This document shows, piece after piece, positions 29,401-40,600 of a stretch of DNA of 64,000 bases (position 1 is the first letter of the stretch; every line of letters begins with the position of its first letter). Origin of the DNA: Posidonia oceanica (taxonomy: Eukaryota > Streptophyta > Magnoliopsida > Alismatales > Posidoniaceae); contig JAZBRS010000035.1 in the NCBI GenBank assembly GCA_037176725.1, positions 51,408,001 to 51,472,000 of the forward strand, in the 5' to 3' direction. Both the position numbers and the translations under genes were made by a program. The notes under the pieces were generated by a model. That model did no database searches. It was not told the DNA's origin and was given only the letters and a program-made list of their open reading frames with translations.

Positions 29401-32400
29401 TTCCCGGCCCTCTTGCCCTGCTTCTGCTCGCCGCTCCGGTCGTCTTCTCCGGCGCAGTTCTCCGGTCGTCCCGTCGCTCTGGCCAGCGGAACGCAACTCT
29501 GGTGGATGCCGCAGGTCCGCACAGGTCTCAGGAACCTTCTCCGGCCCTCAGAACGCAGCGTCGCTGCGTCGATCGGCCGGACGAAGTTTCTGAAGCTCCG
29601 CAGACCTCCGGCGACCGCTCCAGCCCGCTCCAGTCCACGCCGACCTCTGCCAAGCACCGTCCGACCTCCGTCAGTGCCAGGAGCCGCTCCCCCGCCGATC
29701 TGCGCCGCTCCAACACCCCCGTGCCGGCGTTCATGGACGCTGGCAGCTTGCTGCTACAGTGTCCATGGCCGTCGGCCATGGCACTGTTCACTTATTTTTC
29801 TGATATCTAAGTTTTCTTGCAAATATTGCATTTCTGGTCTGAGTTTTTATCATTCTGCATTCCAGTCCTTTGTTTAATTTAATCTGCTGATTTCTGAACT
29901 GAAACCATATTAAATTGCATGAAATATTTATGTTTTTCCTTATTTGCATGCTGATCCATTTACTGTGCTTTCTAGTTATAGTTTTTTACGCTTTAGCCCT
30001 TCAGTTCCTGTTTTTTTACACTTAAGACCTGCAGTAGTTTAATTAGATTTAATGCATATAGTTTGCCATATAATATTGCATTTTGGGCCCCTTCAGTTCT
30101 CAGTATTTGCAACCTGATCCTCTGCACTGTAGAACTTAGGTTTTATTTTTAATTTTTGTTTGTTGCATTGCATATTAGCCCCCCAGTTTTTGCATATTTA
30201 CAGTTAGGTCCATTTTAAATGGACAGTAACTGTGCTGCATGTATTTTAACTTACTGCATTGCATTTTTAACCCCATGTTTTCCAAAAATTGCACTGTGGT
30301 CCTGTCATTTAAATTCCAGAGCATATTTTCCATACTAAATTGCATTTTCAGCCCCTGCATGATTTGAAAATCACATCTAGGTCCCTGCATGTTTTAAAAA
30401 ATCATGTGAAAAGACCATTTTGCCCCTAGGTCGCATTTTAGCCCCTATGCCTACCAAATTTCATACAGACCTTCCACTAGTACCCCTAGACTCCCCAGGA
30501 CCTTGTTTTCCGGAAAATTTGCATTTTAAACCCTAGATTTTTTCAAAATTGCACTCTGACCCCTTTTTTGGTTTCAAAATCTCTTTTAAAGCATACCTTC
30601 TTTTCAAAACACCTTCCTGAGCCTAGTTTTTTTGCCAAATAGACCCTTGGCTTCCCCTGTTTTCAAAGTCTTCTCCTGTGGAACCCTGTTTTCTGGAAAA
30701 TTTGCACTTTTAGCCCCTCTTCTTTTTCAAAATGCCTTCTGAACTCCTAGTTTTTCCCAAATTACTTCTCTTTGCTTTTCTTGCTTTCGCATGCATCCTG
30801 CACTCATTTAGTCTTGCATTTTAGCATCTTCTTGCACACACTAAGCACTTCCAGCTCCCTTTCACTTGGGAGGACCTTTTTGCACATCCCTAGAACCTCC
30901 TGAACACCTAGATCTGTTCTTCTCTCCTGTCTTGGCCCTTCTGCCTTGGAGCTGCGATATCTTCCAATCCGACCGTTGGATCTTCTCAAATGAGCTGCCC
31001 AGGCAACCGCAGCGAAGCGCTCTTCAGCATGGACCAGACAGATTTCAGATCAGGCTCCCGGATCTCCAGGTATGTCCTCCTGAACCCCTGCATTGCATTC
31101 ATTTGCATGGCATTTGCACAGTTTTCCTTGTTTTCGCTTTCTGTCTCTTCGAGCATGTAGAATAGGACTTCCCCTTTCTGCTTGTCTGTTCAAATCCTCG
31201 TTTCGCGTCTCTCTATGTGTTTCGTGTTGTGTTCTTCCTGGATTTGCCACTTTATGTGGCTTTCTTCCCCTCTTTCCACGATCCGATCGCATCGCGAGCT
31301 TTGGGCAGCATGCGAGACACATCGTGGAATGGTTTAGTGGGAAACAGCCGCAAGAAGGTGATAATCCCCCCATTTGCCCCTTCTCCCCTCAGAAGGTCTT
31401 CACACCTACTCTGAGCAGTCCTAAACAGCGTTTGTTCTTATACACACGTTGTCTTGCCTCCCCCTTTGACCCCTTTTGATCTCTTCCTGCATTCCTCGCA
31501 TTTGCATGGCTTTTTCGAGGTTTTTTGCTTCGCTGTTTTGGCACCGTTTCGCGTGCCCGCCCTCGTTTTCGCTCCGTTTTGCGTACCCATCTGTTTTCTT
31601 GTCTCGTTTTGCGCACTGTCTTGCCTTCTCGTTCGTTTTATGTGCCGGTTTCTTTCTCTCGCTCCGTTTTGCGTACCTTTCTGCTTTCTCGTCTCGTTTT
31701 GAGTAGTTTCCTATTTTCTTGCCTCGTTTTGCATGTTGTCTCGCTTTCTTGCTTGTTTCGCGTGCCAATTTCGCTTCTCTGCATCGTCTTGCGTGCCTTT
31801 CTCGTTTCTCGCCTCGTTTTGCGTGTTTTACGTCGTTTTCTCTTGCGTGCCGACCGCATTGCATGGTTTTGCCGTCGTTTTGCTTTTTCACTTGCATTTG
31901 CATATAGGGCTATGATGCTTACTGCCTGGAGTTCCCACGAGTTAGGTTTCGCCCAATTCGGAACACGGACAGCGCAGCTGAGCACTTAGAGAGCACGTTT
32001 ACTTCCTTGCATTGTTTCTTCCCACTTAGAGCACTCCTCGAGCATTCATTTAGGCAATCATAGGCACATAGGCATCCAATCCTGCATCCTTCTGCGTATG
32101 CGAGCGTAAGCCTAGAAAGACCGATTTTCGGGCGTGTCGGGGGTGCCTAATACCTTCCCCGCACGTAACAGGAGTCCTTACCCTGTCTTTTGGCCCGCAA
32201 TGACCGTACCGCCCTTATCCTAGGTTAGAGTCATCGCATTTGCATGTATTTGCATTTGTTTCCCTTTGCATTGCTTGGCTTCGCATTTCTTGCTTGGTTC
32301 TGCGCGTCAATTCACGCATTACCCCGGTTTTCCTCGTCTTCCGTTAATAGACGTGGTGGCGACTCTGATTTGTCTTATCTTTCCCTTTTCTCCTCGATTT

Positions 32401-32482
32401 TAAGTGTTTTTCGAGTTGAGCCTCTTCCTCGGATCTCAATCGCCGCTAAATAGCGAGCCTGGTTCCGATCGGGATCGCTACA
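26486..32482 (+). repeat. E1 3' LTR (5997 bp)
   Basis: It is collinear with the 5' LTR at an offset of 22665 bp, with no indel and one visible substitution. All LTR features recur: TATA-like box near 28368, candidate introns at 29337 and 31070-31395, U5 hairpin at 32133-32165, PBS-like word at 32357. E2 LTR sequence resumes directly after it. Confidence 0.97.
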
Positions 32483-33431
32483 GCGATTCGTCGTTGGCAC
32501 CGTTCTGCGTGCTTGCTTTCCTCTTGGCACTGTTTTGCGTGCCGGCTTTGTTTTCCGTATCGTTTCGTGTGCTGCTTTGTTTTCTCGCACCATTTTGCAT
32601 GCCGTTCTTGTTTTCTGCACCGTTTCGCGTGCTGCTTTGTTTTCTCGCACCGTTTCACGTGCCGCTCTTGTTTTCTTGCACCATTTTGCGTGCCGTTCTC
32701 GTCTCTCACTTTGTTTTGCGTGTTTTATGTTGTTTTCTCTTACATGTCGCCTGCACTGCTTGGTTTTACCGCCGTTTTGCTTTTCCGTCTGCATTTGCAT
32801 ATAGGGCAGTGATGCTTACTGCCTAGAGTTCTCACGAGCCAGGTTCCGACCGGTTCGGAACATAGATAGCATTGCTGAGCACTTAGACTGCACGTTTACT
32901 TTCCTACATTGCATTCCACCACTTAGAGCACACCAATGAGCATTCATTCAGGCATTCATTGGCATTTAGGCATTCAAACCTGCATTTCCCTGCGTATGCG
33001 AGTGTAAGCCTAGAAAGACCGATTCTCGGGCGTGTCGGGGGTGCCTAACACCTTCCCCGTACGTAACAGGAGTCCTTGCCCAGTCTTTTGGCCTGCGATG
33101 ACCATATTGCCCTTATCCTAGGCATGAGTCATATCATTTGCATTCATTTGCATTTGTTTTCTTTTGCATTGCTCTGCATTGCATCCTTTGCTTGGTTTTG
33201 CGTGTTAAGTCACGCATTTCCCCCGGTTTTCCTTGTCTCCCGATAATAGACACGGTGGCAACTCTGAATTGTCTTATCTTCTTCTTTTCTTATCTTTTCT
33301 CCTCTGTTTTAAGTATTTTCGAGTTGAGCCTTCCTCCTCAGACATAGCCGCTTATAGTGAGCCTGATTCCGATCGATGCACGCGAGCTTCTGGCAGTGTG
33401 CATGGACGATCTGAACACTGTGATTACTACA
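32483..33431 (+). repeat. E2 5' LTR, remainder
   Basis: The GGCAC/GTGCC minirepeat array broken by E1 resumes here and runs to about 32720. The conserved U5 block follows with hairpin 33031-33063 and PBS-like word 33256-33266, ending ATTACTACA. Together with 1-3820 and the missing start this gives an LTR of about 5.9 kb. Confidence 0.92.
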
Positions 33432-33432
33432 G

Positions 33433-33450
33433 TAGCGACTCTACTAGGGA
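33433..33450 (+). other. E2 primer-binding site, decayed
   Basis: TAGCGACTCTACTAGGGA differs from the intact E3 site at four positions, all C-to-T or G-to-A changes. It starts one base after the LTR end. Confidence 0.75.
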
Positions 33451-34912
33451 TAGCAGACTCTGGCTTTCGCCATGGCTTTCGCTCGCTTGGGATTTGCTTT
33501 CTTTGTTTGCCTTTGTGCCCTTTGCCTTGCTTTTGCTTGTTTGCTCGCCTGTCTGCTTTGCCCAGCGAAGTCGACAGTGGCAACTCCGCTGGGGAAGCAA
33601 GACTTCGGCTTTCATTTTTGGCTTTCCGTTCGCCGCTTTCGCAGTTCTGCTTGCCTCTGTCTGCTTCTTTGCCTGTTTGGTCGCTCTTCTGTGCATACTC
33701 CTAGCAAGTCGCCTCGTGGTTACTTTGCTTAGGTTTTGCACCCCCCTCGGCTGCTTTTGCCTTGGTTTTTGCTATGTCTTCCTCTGCTTTGTCCAATTTG
33801 CTTGTTTACTTGCCTATTTCCGTGCTTCTGCTCTTATTTGCTTTGCAGTTTGCCTGTCTTTATCTTTCTTTATCTTACTTACTTATTACTGCTTTACTTC
33901 CTGCACAATGCATGTCTACATACTTGTTTGGCAACAATGCATGCTTCTTGAATGATAAATGCTTCTTTTACACACTTGCTATGCCACTACACACGCACAT
34001 GCCCTGTATATATGCCTTTTGACATGATGAATGCTTTCTCTTCACTATCATGCTCACAAACACTCGCACAAGCCATGCACCTGCCTTTTGCTATGTTGTA
34101 TGCTATTTGCTTGCCATGTTTGACTGATTTTCTTCCCTTTCACACATGCCATGCCTAGGACAGTAGAGACTGTTTGCTCTCCCTGTGGTTAACTAAAAAC
34201 GGCAAGTAAAAAGAACTTCTAGGAGCAACTAGAGACATCAAACAATCCTGCACCCCCTTGGGTTAATAAAATGCGCAAGATAAAAAACTCTAAGCATTTG
34301 CATAAGCATCACATAGGGCATGCATTCTTCTCATCTGAGTCCACCTACTAGTTTGCGAAGGATGGTCCTGACCTCTTGTTTCAGCGCTTTTGGCGTGGGT
34401 CAAGTCAGTCGGTCTGTCCCCCCTTTGTCCAGGGGTCGTGTCGGTGTAGTGGAGTGTACTGCCCACGCTTTGGCAGGGTCAAGGCCACCAACGCACCACC
34501 CTGTTATTTCCTCAGCTTTGGCTAGGAGTTCGACAGGGAGCCTACTTTTTCTGACCTAAGTAGGTGACCCGTACACCAGGGGATACCAGAAGTAGATCAC
34601 CTACTAGGACACACTAGATAGGTGAGGGGGGCGTACTAGAAAGCACGCATATCATTCATGCCATTTAACTTAACTCATTTGCATTTGTCTTTCAGTTTCT
34701 AATCCTTGTTTGTCCCTATCTGTGTCAGCAGTGATCGGTAAGTGAGTTCCCTTTGCTGGAGCTTGAGCACTGACCCTTTATGACACCCCTGTTGTGACCT
34801 TGCTCGCGACCATTCCCCTTCTGAGCTATCCGCCTTTGCGACGATAGCTCCTATTAGGAATCGTTGTTTGCATACCCGTCGCAACCCTATTCTCACGCGC
34901 TCTAGGTCAGCA
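33451..34912 (+). other. E2 leader
   Basis: No intact gene is seen. It shares blocks with the E1 and E3 leaders (TTAATAAAATGCGC near 34263, CCACGCTTTGGC near 34463) and ends with the donor GATCG|GTAAGT at 34738. Confidence 0.6.
33578..33595 (+). other. Second PBS copy in the E2 leader
   Basis: TGGCAACTCCGCTGGGGA lies 145 bp after the first PBS, within a partial tandem duplication of the leader start (ACAG before it, then a CTTCGGCTTTC-like sequence after it). It is closer to the intact site than the first copy, with one mismatch. Confidence 0.7.
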
Positions 34913-37624
34913 ATGGCCCAGTACGTCAATGAGCCTCTCTTTACTCCTGTCATGGAGGGTGTTTCCGCTCTGGCCCCTCCGATCGCTCCTTCTGCCCCTT
35001 TTGCTCCCCCTCCGACGCCAGGGTTTCCTCCCCCGACGCCTCTAGGATCTTAATATGTCCCGGGACACTGGCAAGCATCTCTTCCTCTAGATCCAGTCGC
35101 TGAGTCTATCTTGATGACCGTTACTCGCGTTTCGGAGACGCCATTGCCCCCTCCTTCCCAGGGATACGTCGCCTTTGACATCCCACCTACCGCTGCTGCG
35201 ACTTTTACTATAGCACCAACTCCTCCCAGACAGTCTATGTCCGTGCCGTTTGCTTCTCAATCCTCACCGGCACTGCACTTCAGCGTTCCTGCTGACGGAA
35301 CACCTGAGGCTCAGTACCAGCACCTGATGGAGCTTGCCCAGAGACTGCAAGGCATGGCTCTATCGGTTCGACCTTCCTGTGCTCCTGTCGTTCCTGAGGT
35401 TCCTTTGAGGCCAGTTCCAGCATTTCATGCATCTACCTCCACACCTCTGCCTTGACCGTCATCTCAACTGCTCACGGTTTCGATGATGGGGGCTCGTTTA
35501 CCGCCTCGTTCTGCACGACACTTAGCACAGCATGCTCCTCTTCCTCCTGGTGGTCAGTCCTTTGGGTTGGCTAGAGCCCAGTACTGGACTGGCTCGCTGT
35601 CTGGCACCCCGCCTGTACAGCAACTGGTGCTCCAGCATCCTACCCCTCCCACAGCACAGCATGTCCTCTACCCTCCTCCCTTGCATCAGGCCTAGAACCC
35701 TGCATTCATCCCTACATACATAGTTCCCCAACACGGATACGCCGGCCATCCCATTGCTCCACCAGGCGACGCTATGGTAGATCCGGAGGAGCACTTAGGT
35801 GCGACCCATTCGACGTATGTGCTCACTACCCCTGCCGATCCCTCTCCTATGGCAGCAAATCCAAACCCCATCAACAACCGGATGGACGTCTTGGAGAAGG
35901 CACTACGACTAGTGCAGGGTACTGAGCACCAGACCTACCAATTTTGGGACCTCTGCTGCTTTCCAGAGGCGGTACTCCCTCCGAAGTTCAAAATCTCGGA
36001 CTTCGAGAAATACAATGGTAGGGGCTGCCCCGTAGCACACTAGAATGCGTATTGCGGTGATCTCGCTCAGCTTCAGGTTGACAAGAGGTTGCTGATCCGC
36101 CTATTCCAGAAGAGCTTGACCGGGCCGGCACTCAAGTGGTTCACATCGCTTGATATGTCAGCCATCAAGACTTGGAACGACCTCAGTCAGGCGTTCCTGG
36201 AATAGTACTCCTTTAACCTCGATCTAGTCCCAAAGCCGGCGGACTTGATCGCAATTAAGCAGAATTCCAGCGAGCCATTCGGGGAGTACGTCGGTCGCTG
36301 GCGTGCCCTTGCTTCACAGGTCCGAGATAGACCCTCTGACGAGGAGTCTATTGAGATCGTTATCAAAGGGGCGCAGCCATCTCTTGGAGCTCTACTTAGC
36401 ATCCAGCCAGTCACTACTTTTGCAGCACTTATCCGAGCTGGAGCGCGCGTGGAGAGTTCTTTGTAGAGTGGCAACTTCCCGGCTCTCTCTGTGTTCGCTA
36501 AGCAGGCCGCGATCAGCAGTAACAATGCCTACAGTAGTGCCTCCAAGAACAACAGCGGCAGCAGCAACAATCGTCCAAAGAAGAAGGACTCACCGAAAAC
36601 CGCTGTTGCATTCGTCGACTCTCCTGCTATGCCTATTCACTTGCCGTCCTGGCCTGCCCCAGCTCAGATGGTGTATGCCCCTGCACCTAGGAATCCACCT
36701 ACACCACAGATCACAACCACTGCTAGACTGGTCTACCCCGCCGCATCGGTTCAGCAAGGCTCATACCAGAGGCAAAGAACGCCACCCACTAAGAAACGGA
36801 AATTCGCCCCACTGGTGGAACCGCTCACGGTCATCTTGCCGAAGGTTGCATCACTCCTGAAGTTCCCGGAGGTTCGCCTGCCCCGAAATCCTTTGCCGCA
36901 TTGGTTTAAGGCGAACCTCTTCTGCAATTTCCATCGAAGCGTCGGGCATTCGACGGACAATTGCTACTCCCTGCAGAACGCTATTCAAGATCTAATCAAA
37001 TCGGGAACGATTGTGATTGACACGCACGAGGCATCCACTCAAGCACACACACATGCATCTGCACATTCAGCTGTTCCCCCTCATTCGGGCATCATCGACC
37101 AACCCCTATCGGAGCACACTTATCCGGGAGGGGCAGGAACCACAGGCATTCATTCCGTCTTCCCTTCTAGGCCTACTGCCTCTGTCGTAGACCCTTCTGA
37201 TCCTATTTTTGATATCTCTGAGCCTTTCCCTATCAATCTCTATCTCGCAGTAGTTGCCGGCTCCGAGTCAGGAGTTCACATGATCCGACCGCGTGCCAGG
37301 CCGGAGCGCTCCTTCGCACCCCCTGCTGTGCTTCCTCAAGCTCAACCCCCTGTACACCTCCTAGCTAGGGCCCAGCCTAGATCCCCTGTCCACCTCTTAG
37401 GGTGGCCTCAGTTAGAATCACGTATACATCTTCTAGGCAGACCTCAGTCAGCCCCTGCCTTCCCACCCCAATAACCTTACCATTTAGGTAGACCTCAATA
37501 CCCAGTAGGTCCCCCTGTAACCCCTCCTGTGCTCGCAGCACGTGCTCCAGTGGTTATTGAATTAACCCAGGACACCCATCGCGTCCCTTACAGCAACGCC
37601 ACAGAAATGTGTGCGGAAGTAACG
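34913..37624 (+). pseudogene. gag: E2 gag, with many in-frame stops
   Basis: It is homologous along its length to the E1 gag, starting at the conserved Met-Ala-Gln-Tyr ATG. In-frame stops include 35051 (TAA), 35453 (TGA), 35693 (TAG), 36041 (TAG), 36203 (TAG), 36464 (TAG) and 37472 (TAA). The Gag domain (about 35950-36460) and the CX2HX4HX4C knuckle (about 36922-36963) are still recognisable. At the codon where E1 has TGA, E2 has CTA (37625-37627), so gag and pol would be continuous here without the other lesions. Confidence 0.9.
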
Positions 37625-40600
37625 CTATCGGGGAGGGTCTACAAACGCCCAGCACCGGCAATTAGGCCAAATCACCTTGAACCTGTTATGCCCCCACCCT
37701 CTAACCAACCCATAGCAAATCCGGCCTCAAACCAACCTGTAGCGGCCCAATCTCCTGCCACTACCCTTTTAGAGCTTGCCAAAACAACCCTTGCTACTGC
37801 CAAGAAAAACCAACCCAAAGTAGACATAACCTCCCAACTTAAGAAGGTCAAAGCCGACATTTCCATTTGGGACCTAATCCACACCTCTGCCGAACACCGC
37901 GAGGCTTTCCTTTGCGTGTTCCAGGCTGCCCGTGTGTCCCAATCTATTGAGCCCTCGGCCTTGGAAAGCATGGTAGGGATGATTGTGGAGCCCCAAGTCA
38001 TCTCTTTTACGAGTGATGAGCTACCTCCGGCAAGGATTAATCACAATCAACCCCTGTTCATCACAGTTCAGTTCAAAAACTTTCGCATTCCTCTAACGCT
38101 GGTTGATAACGGGTTAGGCATTAACGTCTACCCATTGCGTACTGCAACAAAGCTTGGATTCAAAGCCGAGGACATCACACCAGTCGTGAAGGGAATGACA
38201 GCTTTTGACAACACCCACCATGACGCTCTGGGGATCCTGATTATTCCTCTCGCCATTGGCCCGGTCATATTCGATGTAGAATTCTATGTCGTTGACTTGA
38301 AGCCAAACTTCAACTTCCTGCTTGGGCGCCCTTGGCTCCACAAGCATCAGGTGCTTCCCTCGACCCTCCATCGAATGATAAAGTACCGTCACGGTGATGA
38401 TGTCATTGTCGTCATGGCGGAGAACTTTGAGAAGGAGTGGATCGAGGCAGTCTCTCCTGTCTCTTCACAAACTATCCCGTTTGACCTCGAGACTTCCGAA
38501 GCCTTGTATCGCGTTAATCGGTGCGAGCCAGTTAACTTCATTCCTGATCTTGAACGCGCCAACTCCTTCGCCATTCACAACAGCCCCTTTCGAATGGTCG
38601 AGAATGTATGTCACAAGTGGGGTTACATAAAGGGTACACTACTCGAGCGTCACAGCCAGGGGATCGCAGAGCCGATCATAGCGGCGGAGCGGAGGAAATC
38701 TGAAGGCCTCGGTTATGAGCCCAAGCCCAACGAAGATCACTGCTTTCAGCTCAAGAATCAGGAACCTGCCATCCCCAGAGACCTCACTAACTTCACCAGT
38801 GCAGGAGTTCTAGGATCAACTGACGATCAAGTCACGGTGCCAACAGAAGATTGGGTCTGCGTTGAGGACTACTACTCGGATGAGGAGCAGTCTGGCGCAG
38901 TAGAGGCAGTCCCAACTGGCAGCAAGGCTCTGATCAGCACAGAAGCACCACGGTCAGTTTGTTTGGCTCTTCTTTCAGCAGTTACAGTACACAAATCAGC
39001 AGGCTCTGTGGCAGAATTGACAAGCTCTAACATTCCTACAGCCACATCCACATTACAAGCACAAGCAGCAGCAGCAGCTCAGAAGTCAGAGACACTCCTT
39101 CTGGCATAATCAGGCAGGCTACCTGCGGTCGCAGTCGCATCAGTACTGTTGTCACTCTCTCTGGAGGGACAGTCAGTCAACTTAGTCAGCAGTGCGACTC
39201 GACCCACTTCAGCAGCCGCATCACCGAGAATGCAGCCGGTGCAGTCCGCTTCGCATCCTCCTGCCGCAAAATAGTAACTCTCATGGCAGGCCCCCAAGGC
39301 GTCAGAAGCCGCACTTCCATAGTCACCACCAGATGCAGAGGACCAATTAAGCATCATTGTCTCCCGACCCTTGAGCCCTCAGAAGAGCACCTCTGCTTGC
39401 CCTCTAACTACAACAGTGACCCTGGCAGCGTACCCATCTGTGGCCCCACTGACCAGTCTGTTTGGATCTCCGATGCCGAACCTGCCACTATTAGGCGCGC
39501 CCGTGAGCCAGACCATGCAAATACCAAGGGCAGCGATCTATCTTGCAGTCGGGCCAGAGCCGCAGGCCCCCGGCGCCTACTACGTCGACTCACCCTCGAA
39601 TGAGGAGGAAGGAGTGGCGATAGAAGCCCAAGTCGATTCATGGATGTCCGACTTAGAGTTACTCTACCAAGAATAGCTCAAGTCGATAGTAGAAGACCTG
39701 GCAGAGCACCAAGCCGCAGAAAGGAAAGGGAAAGCCGTGGCTACGGACCCTCCTCTGCAAGAAGACCATGCCTCTATCATGGTCCTGGAAGAAGATTCAG
39801 CAGTACCGGACTCCCCCAGACCAGATGAGCTCATTACCCTCTAACCAGAAGGCGGGTCAAGGTGGTTTGTACAACACATGCCTCACTTAGGTAGTGTAGC
39901 AAGCAGCAGTGCCCAGATTTGCTGCCAGTCTAGCATACCCTCCACGAGCACACCAGAAGACTCAGAGGAGGAAGCACTAGCAGTCCAGGCAACAGCAGTA
40001 GCAAAGCAGAAAGCAGAATCAGCAACAGAATTAGCAGCAGCCTCAGTAGCTGGGCCATCAACAGCATCAGTGGCAAAATCTGCAAGGCCCTCAGTAGAAT
40101 CAGCAGAGCACTCAGCAGAATCAGTCAGGCCAGAGCAGACAGAAGGAGTTGCCAGGACGGAGGTTGCGCACCGAGGCTACAAGAATACTCGAGTAAGCGT
40201 GACCATCCTGAAGCGTCACTAGGGCCAAGCAGTAGAACACATACACTCTTTCGACATCACAAATCCTTCTTTTGAGAAAGAGATCCTCTTGGAACTTATT
40301 GCTTATGGAGAGGAGGATGATACAGGCGAGGATGAGACTGACGAACCATTGCCCAAGTTCTGGCCCGACGACGACGACTCGGAAGGCCCCAACCTCCATG
40401 TTGAAGAAGAAACAGAGGTTGTCAACATCGGCACAGCTGAGGAAGTCAGAGAAGTCCGCGTCAGTGGCCAGCTATCCCCCCAGGTTCGAGCAGAGTTCAT
40501 CGCATTCCTAAAAGAATATGCCGATGTTTTCGCCTGGAGTTACGAAGATATGGTTGGCCTTGACAGAGAGATAGTGGTGCACAACCTATCCCTAGACCCA

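Larger units (their letters stand above)
3821..32482 (+). mobile_element. E1: young, apparently complete Tat/Ogre-type LTR retrotransposon (28.7 kb)
   Basis: Both LTRs are 5997 bp (3821-9817 and 26486-32482), start TGTTGACACC, end GCTACA and align without indels. The only difference I could find is T at about 7845 versus C at about 30510. The order is LTR, PBS (9819), leader, gag, TGA, pro-RT-RH-aRH-INT, accessory ORF, hairpin arrays, PPT, LTR. Flanks are CCGAT on the left and GCGAT on the right, either a 5-bp duplication with one mismatch or a 4-bp CGAT duplication if the LTR ends in CAG. Near-identical LTRs imply very recent insertion. Apart from one in-frame TGA between gag and pro, nothing looks inactivated. 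Confidence 0.96.
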
